64,000 bases of DNA, taken from positions 682,001 to 746,000 of the forward strand of contig OY718804.1 of assembly GCA_963070105.1 (NCBI GenBank). The letters run 5' to 3'. Made by a program: the position numbers and the translations under genes. Source of the stretch: Litomosoides sigmodontis (lineage: Eukaryota > Nematoda > Chromadorea > Rhabditida > Onchocercidae). Below, piece by piece: positions 1 to 10,725 of this stretch (position 1 is the first letter of the stretch; each line of letters begins with the position of its first letter). The notes under the pieces are model-generated. The model had not been told where the DNA came from and searched no databases. It saw nothing but the letters and a program-made list of their open reading frames with translations.

Positions 1-145
1 ATGTAATAACTAATGAGAGTTTTATCTTACATTTTCGTCTTTAACTCTTCCTCTAATTTCATTTCAACCATTTTCAACAAATATTTCATCGTGCTTTCGG
101 CATTACTTGACCCACCAAATATCCACCTGGATGGATATACTACAG

Positions 146-1719
146 CGTAACTTTAAGGTACGTTTTGTCGATTTTGGTCACACGGATGTCGCAACAAAGC
201 AGCTAATTCATCCAATATCAAAATCCTTAACCAATTTACCTGGTATGTTTAATTTAGTTAATTCGCAATTTTAAATGTGATACTAATTCAAAATGAAATT
301 TGCTTTGAAATGAATCTTTTCGCACGCTTACCTTATCATTTAGCGCTTCTTCTTTTTGATAGTGTAATTTGGTTTTTATTAAAATATTGAAATGTGAAAT
401 AAATTGAGAATGAGTAATTAATTCTTTTGATTTTGCAGCACAAGCATTTCCGATACGAGTGAAGTTGAAGCAAGGCATTGCAGGTTCCGTCTCACTTAAC
501 GCCTTTCGGAAATATTTGACAAATGCGCAAGTTATCATTCAATTAGGTTCATTGCAATTTTTTGCACCTTAACTAGCCCAGCACTAAAATTACATTTTCA
601 AAATGAGAGAAGTGAATAATTATGATCGAAATAAATTTTGCCACCATGCATTAATATTTAAGAAACTAATTTGGATAGAATTGGAATTTAATTAATTCTT
701 TTTAAGAGAATGTGTGAGAAGGTTTTAGTTAATTGCCATATTTTTTCCACTTCTCACAAAACTTTTCTCAATCAATCTTTGCCATTTTCTAAATTCATGC
801 AATGTTACTGCAGAAATTACTAGTCGTTAAAATTTGCACAAAAAATATTTCTCAAATTGCTTAGATCGCTACGTGTCAGAAATGCCTTTTGCAATTATTC
901 GTGTGATTAAATTAAAGTAAATTTGCTGATTGAAAACGAAGACAATTAGACCATTGAAAACAAAGAAGTAAAAGTAATTTGCCGCATTACTAGCGCATTT
1001 ACGGATGGTAATATGCAGGTGATAGAGTTTTGAATAATTCCTTCACCGGAATTCTGTATTTAATTGACGAAAATAACAATTGGCATTGGATGAATGAGGC
1101 AGTTGGATCGAACATTTCCATTAAAAGGTGCTAAAGCTCTTTTCTTTTTAACTTATGAAACTTAAATTAAGCACCAGGCTAACAGGTTTTTGCAAGCTTG
1201 TGATTTTGCCTAATACAACACTGTCCACCCAATTGCACTCCTTAAATTTTAATTTTAAAGTTTGCATTTAGAGTGACGATGAATGGTAGCAGCAATGATG
1301 CAAGTGACGAAGTTGTCGTTCGCGCAAATGAGCGACCAGCATTTGCGCCAACCGGAAAAATTGGTAAGCTAGAAAATTCAGATGATAATGCTTGGATAAA
1401 ATGATAGGAAGAGGAGAAATAGGAAATTCAATCACTGAGTATCTTCAATCAGTCAATCAACTGATGATAACAGTGATAACAGCAGTGATAGTGATAAGAT
1501 TCATGCTGTTTACGAAGACGAAGCAACTTAGATGATAACAGATCCAGGAACAAAATACGAGAAGTCAGGACGGAAATTCCGAACGTTCGTCAAAAGCAAC
1601 AATTACAGCAAAGGTAAATTAATTATGCGCAAGCATAATTTTGAATTCATTAAAGTTTTAACGATGTCAACGACGGTGTGACATTTGTTCATCTTAGGAA
1701 AAGTTATCGGGAAGTTTAA
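146..1719 (+). CDS. Extended Tudor-domain protein, 3' part (5' end lies beyond the window)
   Basis: Six exons fit in phase: 146-242, 439-546, 1019-1127, 1272-1363, 1532-1613 and 1698-1719 (stop TAA 1717-1719), giving about 169 residues. Exon 1 reads KVRFVDFGHTDV, the classic Tudor core strand pattern (V-x-F-V-D-F-G), followed by LPAQAFPIRVKL. This matches the LP-x-QA hinge that leads into the staphylococcal-nuclease-like half of extended Tudor domains. The next exons continue that half and end in a polar, Gln- and Arg-rich tail. Tudor domains bind symmetrically dimethylated arginine, often in germ-granule or small-RNA proteins; which family this is cannot be told from one domain. The last tiny exon rests on a good acceptor (ATCTTAG) and phase alone. 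The first exon could also begin at 158. An upstream in-frame stop at 54-56 shows the remaining 5' exons lie to the left. Confidence 0.6.
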
Positions 1720-2276
1720 GCAATCAAATTTAACCGCATTTTAGTCAGCAAACGTTGCAGAAGATTTTATTAGTTTGCTCAAATTATAAATCGTCTCATT
1801 CCTATTAAAAAATCAAAAGTTTTTTTAGGATTAACAATTTTTGAAAAATTAGCCGAAAAAACTTAATGCTAAAGTACCAGGTAGTAAGTACGAAAAAAAG
1901 AAATGAATGAGTAATATTTTAAAATGATTAAATTGCAATGAAGAAATTGAAATGTAATGAAAACATTTGCAATATACGCAAAGAATTGAACATCGTTTTT
2001 TAGGGAGAAAAAGTTGAGGAGAAAATTAAAATTTAGAAAATTTGATAAATTTAAAAGAATAAATGAGATTTCACTAGGAATATGTGCTCGGATCGATCTG
2101 CTTTGCTAGCTAGCGCAAGCAGGTTTAGATTGAACAATTTTATATGATAAAATTATCAGTTCTAAAATATTTAGCAATACGTGAACCTACATTAGTGATA
2201 CGCTGATAAGGTGATATTAATTGATATTTCTGAATAAGTAAATAAATTCACAGCTAAACATCGGCCACAGAATAAA
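1720..2276. other. Short gap between two same-strand genes
   Basis: This 557-base AT-rich gap has no open frame of note. A splice acceptor (GGCCACAG, ending at 2270) sits six bases before the next ATG, as expected for a spliced-leader site. The spacing is a little long for a nematode operon but does not exclude one. Confidence 0.4.
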
Positions 2277-5200
2277 ATGAAAACGGTAGCGACAAATCGT
2301 GACGAAAAATTTGGCGAGCAGAAAAGTGATAGAGAAATAAAGGTTAAATTCCACTTTGCCATGATCAATTAATTACGAGTTAATTCAGTTATCAAAGAAC
2401 ATTGCCGACAAAACGGTGCTACGAATAAATGATACCAACAGTACTGCTGATAAGAGTACCACGCATAAAAGAGTATTACTGATTACTGCTAAAGTCAAGT
2501 ACTTACGAACAAAGTTGCAAACTTCTATCTCACTATTACTGCGCTTACTGCGCTTGAACTTTAGCTTCAGTCGCTTAATGTAAATTAAATGAAAGAGTTC
2601 CATACTACCTGTTCAATTACTGCTTGAGAATGACTGGAGTTAAATTTTATTATAAAATACTAGAATTATTCCTTTTCATTTATTAAATGCATTTCGTTAA
2701 ATTATTATTTTTTGTTGAGAAATAATTCATTTCCTCACTTTCCTGTCTAATAGATTATATTTTAGTGTATCTGAAATACATTAGCCTACCTGTTTTTTGA
2801 TAAAGAGTTCAGTTCAAATCATTTCCATTCTTGATTTCAGTATTCCGATATGTTGCAACAAACAACTTCACGTCAAACCAATTTGCAAAGTACGTCTTAT
2901 TTCGTTTGTTTCGAACTTCTACCAAAGCATTAATAATTGAGGAAACGGAACGGCTAGACGTACATGGTCGTATTTCTGGAAATCGATCGCACGTTCTACT
3001 CCTGCCAGCAGCGATAATTCTAGGAGGAAAAAATTGAAAAATACGAGAAACGTAGAATATTTACAGTCACGTCAAGTTCCGGTAATTTATCGACGTGGAT
3101 CATTGCGCTTGCAAGTCTGATGGCTCTCGCTGCCCTCATTATATTGGTGTTTATACGAAAACAGAAATGGATTTCATCGTTTGTGAAAATATCCAATTTA
3201 ATTTTTTTTTCTACGAAATTAATTAGCAGCGTTGTTCTAACAGATAGTGAAGAGAGCTGCTAACAAGGATGGAATTGAAAAATTATTTGAAATTTAGCAT
3301 CCATTCATAGTTTGTCAAATTTTTGTTCCGTAAACAAAATTTCGAAATTCGGTTATTTATACTTTACCAAAATTTAATTTTAATCGAAAACGAAATGATG
3401 TGAATGAAAAAATTCATTGTAACTTTTAAGCCTGAGCTTTTGACAAATTTAATTTGTCGCTAGACGTATGTAAATTCAAGTGCTTAATTTTTGAAATTTT
3501 TTTCTTTTTTTTTGGAATAAGAAGAGTCGTATGCGTTTTGTTTTTTTTAGAAAAATTAGCGGAAAAAAGAAAGAAAAGGAATTTGCGAGTGGTTCAAAGG
3601 TTATCCTCTTATTTTCACTCACTTACATTGAAAATTTTTTTTGAAAGAGAAAAGAAAATTTTTCACTAAATAATTTTGCAAATTATTGCAAAAAGTAATT
3701 ATTTAATATGAGAGTGGATGAAAAACAAATTTACAAGAAAGTTTAAATTTACTATGAAATTGGATTTCGCAGTAATTCAGGCTGATCATCTGACGACGCC
3801 GAAAGAGAGCGCGTCGGGTGGATTAGCAGTGACCAGTCAAACTACAAATTGCAATTCGTGGAAAGACGCTAAAAACGGCGAAACAGCGATAGCTATAAGT
3901 GATAAGCTAACAGCTAGGGATATAAGTTCCGTGATCGGCTTAATGGCCTACGGCAGTTTGAAGAAGGATATTGATGAAGATATTGGTAAAAGGTATGATA
4001 ATAGGTGATAATTTCGTAGGTGGAAATCAGTTGACACTTTTTGCTAATTAAGTTTTCGCTTGAATTTCTCCTCATCTCTCTCTTTTTGTACAATTTTTTT
4101 AGAATGACTAAAAATCTATTATTGAGCTAATTTAGCCTCAACCAATTAATTTCCAAAAACCAACCAACTTTTATGTGAAACTTTTATTTCGAGATTAACA
4201 TTTCGAAGAAAAAATTAATATTTTGAAGAAAAAATGCATAGCATTTCAAAAATTTCTACCAAAAACTTTGTTAAAATTTAACAGGGAAATAAACAAACGT
4301 GCATTTTGCTATGTTTAAATTGGAAATTTGTCAACAGGAAGGTTTTCAAATATTCAATTAAGAGATCACATAGTTTTTTAGTCTTTAAAAATTTAGATGG
4401 CGTAGGAGAAAGTGATTGTTTCAAATGGTGCGTTTTCTCGAGTAGTTACACGTTCTTTAGACGCTCCCGACGAAAACGTGGTGGTCGTTCAGCTCGTACG
4501 TTTCATACGCCAACATCGTTATCACCATCAACTGATATCGATCATAGCAGCATTACCAGGACAATGTCGCAAACAGTTGTGAAAAATCCAGCTAGTCTTA
4601 ACACCAGTGAAATTGGTGGATCTTCGGAAATTTCCACTTCTGAAAGCACTAATGACAATGACCACTCAGAATTACCGTTCACCGATAATAGCACTTCCAC
4701 AACGCAAAGTGATGTCGGTAGTCGAAAGCAAAATGTGAAATTGAAAAATCATAAGGTTCCGCGCTTCCTTTTTAAATAATTCCCACATTTGTAAATATTC
4801 AAATTTACTTTTTGAATTAAAAGAATTTCACTTTATCACTTAGATTAATTTTGGAATTAATTTTTGTGTTATCTTTGAAGTGAAAAGTGATGAGAGATTT
4901 TAGTGATAAGATTTCAGAAATAGTTTACAAGCATTCTATTCCAAATTAAGGACATTTTGTAAATTATGTAATATTTGCATTGTTTGTGTTAGCAACGATC
5001 GTTTGGTCATTCATCAAAATCAGAAACTTTCACTTCTCGTATTTCGAGCTATCATTTTATGAGAGAATCTGATTTGCCAAATGATTCCTGCAGAAAGATC
5101 GAAAAAACAGTGAAGTGATAAAGAGGGGCATGAGAATGGACAATGGTGAATCGAAGGAAAGCAGAAGTGCAAAAACTTCCTCACTAACACGAAGAGTAAG

Positions 5201-6846
5201 TTATCCTCGGACAGTAAGTAATGACAGTTATGATAGTAGCACTGAGCAAAGCTCAACATTTCAACAGAAATCCGCTTCACGAACGTTTGCAATCCGTCAA
5301 TCGAATTCCATTTCACGAGTGCCTTCTTCAATCGGTCAGAAGTTGCCGCTATCATCATCCACGCAAACAATTAATTCTTCTACGAATGGAAGTATGGGCG
5401 AAAAGTAAGTTAACTGATATTCATTAATTATAAGTAAGTTGACTGTTAACTATTTATTATTAATTATAAAACTGAAGTTCAACTATGTGGCCTTGCACTC
5501 CCAGTTCAATTCTTCCTTCATCAATCTTATGTCTGCTTAAATTTAAGCTTTTCTTTTCAAAAGATTTTATGGCAATTAGATAAGTGTTAACTTTTCAAAT
5601 TTTCATGTGTGAGGAGTGAAGAAGTAGACTGATTAAATGCATAGTGCTAATGTAAGCATTGCTTTCTAAACTATATTTTGCTAATTTTAATATGCAAAAT
5701 CATAATTTCGAAATTGTTGTTGCAGAGCACATCCCTATGCAAGTTCGATACATTCATCTGACTTCGAAATACCTTCTTACCTAAACACTATTCCAATGTC
5801 ATACGGGTACAGTGATGCCTACCAGAATTTCACGAAAATTTCTAAAATTAAAATTTTATTAATTTGATACCAGACTATCATGAAGATTTGAAATTAAAGT
5901 GAATGCAAAACAATATTATGTAGTTGCATATTCGTTTCGAAAAACCAAGAATCGTAAATTAGTAACGGAGTTGAACTTTTTTTGCAAAGCTTTCATGATT
6001 CTAAAATCCTTTTAAACTCACCTTCTTGCTAGCACGACAATTAATCCTATAACTTGCTACTAAATTTCCACAGACTGATAAATTTTGAAGATTGAAACTA
6101 TTCTAACAATATTTTCTTCCAGCCAGGATTTCACTTATGGAGCATCAGAAGTATGCAAATGTTCACAGTTAAATGACGATGTCAAGAGATGGCAACCGTT
6201 TGAATCAGAAGGTACGCAAACTCACAGAAGCGGCAGCAATTCATGCTATTCGGAATCAGCAATAAGCTCTAGAATTCTATCTAATGATAGAAGCTACATG
6301 GATTCGAAACAAAGCACGAACCTTCCACCAATGCGTCACTCAGCAAATGCACCAGGAAGATTTTCACGGCAGCTTAATGTCAACAACAAGCATCTCACAC
6401 CGCAATCACCTCATCGAGTCGAAGTCCAAAATTCAACTGTAAGAGAAAGATGTACAAGTTGTACCAATTTCGAACCATCCATACCGTGTAATTTCGAACA
6501 ACCCATCGAATCGTATTCACGAACGAATCGTCTACAACCCAACCACCCAAAACTAGAGGAAAATTCATCAATAAGTGATGCATTCAGTGCAAATTGCCTA
6601 GGTTTAGAAACAGAGATGAAACTGTCAGATGTAGGAGAAGAGCAAGTGGAACAATCAGGTTCAGAAGAGGAAGAACTGAAAATGAAAATAGTACTGATGC
6701 CAAAACGATATCAATCATCTGATGAACACATCAAAATCGAACACTGTCAAAGCTATCGAGCCGGAAGTCCAACCGAAAGCATACAATCTCATAATTCAAC
6801 CACAACTTACGAAAGTACGCAAGATTTGTCTGCAACAACAGCATAA
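2277..6846 (+). CDS. Single-pass membrane protein with long Ser-rich tail, family not recognised
   Basis: Nine exons fit in phase: 2277-2342, 2389-2493, 2841-2889, 3067-3182, 3781-3992, 4461-4755, 5094-5404, 5726-5806 and 6123-6846, giving 652 residues. One hydrophobic stretch, residues about 84-103 (IIALASLMALAALIILVF followed by RKQK), is a clear membrane span with a basic stop-transfer flank. The roughly 80 residues before it are polar and have no signal peptide. The roughly 545 residues after it are rich in Ser, Thr, Asn and Glu, with a basic patch RRSRRKRGGR right after the exon 5/6 junction and an acidic cluster near residue 570. I see no catalytic motif and no known domain. The topology implies a large cytoplasmic tail; a scaffold or receptor-like role would be a guess. 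Weak points are donors GTCAAG (2494) and GTTCCG (4756), a 46-base first intron, and the choice of ATG. Confidence 0.55.
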
Positions 6847-7123
6847 CAATTGCACGAGTTACAGCTGAAAGGAACACTGATACTGTACATCGATCATTTG
6901 CAATTCTAATCTTTAAATTAGTAGCACAAGAGAAAAAATTGCTATGAGATTATTTGAACGATGTTTGCACACAGTATTACTACTATCCCTTTCCGTATTT
7001 CTCATTAACCCTCGAAATATCTTTTTTAAAACAGCAAAAAAACAAGTTAATTTTTGTTGATTATTTTCTTATTCACATTATAACATTTTGCTCATTTTAT
7101 AGATCTGATACTCATTGTAAATA

Positions 7124-7129
7124 TTTATT
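7124..7129 (-). terminator. Candidate poly(A) signal for METTL5
   Basis: AATAAA on the minus strand, about 120 bases downstream of the METTL5 stop at 7249. Assigned by position only. Confidence 0.4.
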
Positions 7130-7169
7130 TTATTTATGTATTTATATAAAATTCATGCATATGTTCGTA

Positions 7170-7175
7170 AATAAA
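7170..7175 (+). terminator. Candidate poly(A) signal for the membrane-protein gene
   Basis: AATAAA on the plus strand, about 325 bases after the stop at 6846. It lies past the opposing METTL5 signal, so use of it would overlap the two transcripts. Confidence 0.35.
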
Positions 7176-7248
7176 TATTATGAACAAACAGTAAGGGACA
7201 TGAAAAATCACTTGCAACAAGAAAACACATGTGAAAAGGAAATGAATA

Positions 7249-8947
7249 TCATTTGTCCGAAGAAACAGTTTTGGAAGGAGAAAAAAACTGCCATAAATCA
7301 ACTTCTATGTCTACGGATTGTCGCTTGTGATAAGCGTATGTTGCAGGTAAATTCCAACGTAGTTGTGCGATGCATTCAGCACGGGTATCAGGTAGTTTTT
7401 GAGCAATGAATTTAGTAATATATTGTCTCGTACTAGTTTTATGCAGCGAAAAAAGTTTTCCGCCTTCCTTCAGAATCGATAAGCCTGCCTTTACAAATTG
7501 CAAATCTATGCCTGAAAATTTAACAGCAAAAAATTTGAAAGGTAAACACCGGGAACTTTAACAAATTTGTTAGTAGTAAAAGTAAAATGAAGGAATTTAA
7601 AAACACGACATATTACTACTTATCTTCAATCACACATAGCATTAGGATAGCTAACCTTTGTTTTTTTTTCTTAACAAATAAACATCAGGCTGCATTAGGC
7701 ATGCAGCTTAACTACCACCAACAGATTCATTAGATTAAATGGCCCATCACCTTCACCTTTAATAATAAAGATATCATAGTAAAACGTATGTGCAGACAAA
7801 ACAATAACCTGCGTTATTTTTGGTACCAAATGGTGGATTCATGATAACCGTATCAAATACAGGCCTTACAGCACTGATACTTTTCGTAGCATCCATGCAA
7901 ATCACATCAACGCTGTTTCCCAAATCGCAATATTCAATATTCCTTCGACAAATTTCGATTGCTTCCTCATCAATTTCAACACCTAATCCATAACTAAAAA
8001 TGTCTAAAGTGTGTTTTTGCTATGATCAAAATTTTTTTAGAGACATTTTTGTAATTTCTACATTTTATATTGCATGTTATCAGTTTCTGATATTTTTACA
8101 CACTTACCTTGCGCCCAGTTTAAGTGCTCCGAGAAGTAGTATCCCAGGACCACAACCTAAATCAGCTACGCTGCAACCGTCAATACATCCTTCTTCTGCG
8201 ATTACATTCAATATTGCTTCTGAAATGAAAAAGTGAAGATAAAGCATCCACGCTAGCTTCGCTCAAACATAATTTAACTTATAAGCCTATAAGCTTATAA
8301 TTCTTCATACGATCACGTTTTTTTACAAACACACCAGTATTACTGTAATCCCGAAAGATATTCTCGTATGTATAGCGACCAATCGAGGAATGTTTGCCAA
8401 AATAAAGCTTTCTCTAATGTGGATAATTTCTGCTCGCTGCAACAGCTTACACAGGAGATTTCGGCACTACTCGGACCCCAACAATTGAAAAATGACGGTT
8501 ATCGATTTGATTCACGGATGACCGGGGTGAAACAGTAAGGGCAGAGGGTTGAAAAAGGATTAAACTCTGAAGGTCAATCTTCTAAGCTGAAGAGTGTGTA
8601 AAGCGCACGGTGTGTATTTGAAGTTCACTGAATAAATACAAAACAAAAAAGGTCATTGATTCAAGATGATAGTTTGAGTGTTCTTAAGAATCCCTATGTC
8701 AATAACCGTAGCTGTTCGCTAAATTCAGGAGCAAGCTTTCTCTCGAGAATCTGTGGATCATCAATTTCATAATCGTCTCTTACAATCTCTATACCAGTTC
8801 AATCCATGACCTGATATCTCAAAAGCAGAAGATTAAAGGAAGCTTACCTGCAAGTTCAACACTTGTTGAGTACTGCTCCAATTGTATTTTAAAATTTTGA
8901 AATGCTTCAATTTGTGAGAGGAACGATTCAAGATGTTTCTTCTTCAT
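7249..8947 (-). CDS. METTL5: METTL5-type 18S rRNA N6-adenosine methyltransferase
   Basis: Four exons, read on the minus strand: 8947-8848, 8219-8108, 7993-7809 and 7511-7249, all in phase, 219 residues (human METTL5 is 209). The SAM-binding motif I is [20 protein letters not shown]. Acidic motif II follows ([11 protein letters not shown]), then the N6-adenine methyltransferase motif NPPFGTKNN that holds the target amine. The C-terminus carries SLHKTSTR and [11 protein letters not shown], both typical of METTL5. In other animals METTL5 with the adaptor TRMT112 methylates one adenosine of 18S rRNA and tunes translation. All catalytic residues I can check are present. The start is the ATG that begins KKKHLESFL, matching the METTL5 N-terminus. 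Intron 1 (8220-8847) holds an unexplained open frame on the other strand. Confidence 0.93.
8293..8538 (+). other. Unexplained plus-strand open frame inside METTL5 intron 1
   Basis: A run of 81 sense codons, opening right after TAA 8290-8292 and closed by TAA 8536-8538, with its first ATG at 8368 (56 residues from there). The translation looks protein-like (for example [12 protein letters not shown] and [14 protein letters not shown]) and the DNA is less AT-rich than the surrounding intron. No good acceptor precedes it; a possible donor GTGAAA lies near 8526. It could be an exon of a nested gene, a decayed copy of a gene, or chance. Confidence 0.25.
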
Positions 8948-10725
8948 GGTTTAGTGACAGCCAGCCGACATCGCTCCAACTGATACCATAAAACTTTTAA
9001 ATATTGACCTAATTTTTCCAAGAACGTTTAATAAACAATCTTCTATGATTCTTCTATGCCTAGAACATTTTTTATATTTCCAACTGCCCTTATACGTAAT
9101 AGATACCGTCTAATCATTGTAAATAAACAGTATAATGATCATTCAAGCTATTTTGTCAGCTGCAATCGAATGGTGTAGCACAATATTTGAAAATTTTATT
9201 TTTCCTAAGGAAATCCGACAAATAACTGAACAGCGGAAAAAAAGAAAAAATATTGCCGGGGAAATTACAGAGAAAGAAAGGATAAGTGTTGAAGTCCAGA
9301 AAAATTAACAGGGTGAAATAATTCGGAATGAAGCACGAAGCATATAATTTTAGAACATCAAACAATTTCTCTCAAAAAAGGACATTGTAATGCGTATTTA
9401 AATTCAAATACACAACACAACAAAATTCTTCAAGAACATTGATGAGTTTAAAATTCAAGCAAAACCAAAATAAGCGTTTAGGGTCAATTAATGATTCAAT
9501 AATCCATAAAACGTACTTTTTTTGCTATCACAACCATTTCAACAACAATAAGGATAAAATGTAGCTAAATAATTGATATGATGAAAAACAAGACAGAATT
9601 AAAATTCTCAAAAAAAAATTAATTAAATTCAATATTGTTAATAGGATAATACGTAGGATTAAAAATCGAAAGACGTACCATACTGAGTAACTACAAACTG
9701 TGCAATCAATTTGACTAAATCAAACCTTTTTTCTCTATCCCTCATATAGCGTAAATTCTATGAATACTACACAAAAACTACGCAAATGTTTGAACATTTT
9801 TACACTCCTCCACTCCTTTAATTTTTCCAGTTCATCCTGTTCCATTATGAATCATCCCAGAGAAGAAAGGAAATAAACAAAGGCAACGCAGGAGAGACGC
9901 TTTCCAAACTAAACTAAGAACTTATTAATAGCATGACAAAATCAGTTTCAACTGCGGAGCAGCGTATTTATACATTACATATCTCTACAACTTCCTTGAA
10001 TGGGATTTCTTTGAAATTATCATACTGAGTTGTAATAAAAGCAAACCAAAACCCATAGAATACAATTCGAAAACAAACGTGTTGAATGTCATACAGTAGA
10101 ATGTACACAAAAAGTTGGAATGCAGAGAAAACAAATGTCTAAAATACCTCAAATGCCTTAAAAGTTAAGTAACGATCGTGTAATGACTAAATAACTATAA
10201 ACAGTAATACCAAATGGCATTTATTAATTAATGACTGTATACTTTAAAAAAAAAGCCACTAAAACCATATGTACAAACATAAGCTAGAAAGGTTATGACT
10301 CACCGCGATGAAATGTGTATAAAAAAGATCCCAGCTAAATTTGATATTTCAAGAGATAAGCAATGAAATCACAAGAAAATGAGAGGTTAAGTGATTGTGA
10401 AAGGCATCAACACGGAAAGCTTACCATCTCTACTGCTTAGATTCTAACAATTTCTGGAGTAGATTATCCAATCCACTTTAATTCAAACGCTGATTTTTTT
10501 AAAAATCCATTTTAAAAATCTAAAGAGTAGCATTTCCTTTCATTGCAAAACATCATCCACAATCTCTTCCTAAATAAAACTGCAGGAGACATATGCGACA
10601 TTTTCGAAAACGAAAATGTGAGATATCTAAAACCGACTAACGAATTACTTGCTACCTACTTCCCTAATATGCTTAAACTTTTAGGAAAGAACGACAGGAG
10701 AGTAAGGCACGGGAATAAATCAAGA
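8948..10725. other. Intergenic region between METTL5 and the RhoGAP gene
   Basis: About 1.8 kb of AT-rich sequence between two minus-strand genes. It should hold the 3' UTR of the RhoGAP gene and the METTL5 promoter. I found no convincing coding exon, RNA gene or repeat. The spacing is too long for a typical operon. Confidence 0.5.

Larger units (their letters stand above)
6847..7248. other. Convergent 3' gap between membrane-protein gene and METTL5
   Basis: These 402 bases separate two tail-to-tail genes. A plus-strand AATAAA (7170-7175) lies about 325 bases past the plus-strand stop. A minus-strand AATAAA (7124-7129) lies about 120 bases past the METTL5 stop. If both are used, the two 3' UTRs overlap. 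Confidence 0.45.

Noticed and set aside
3454..3669. Phe- and Lys-rich plus-strand frame
   Set aside because: Low-complexity translation of T- and A-runs inside an intron of the membrane-protein gene.
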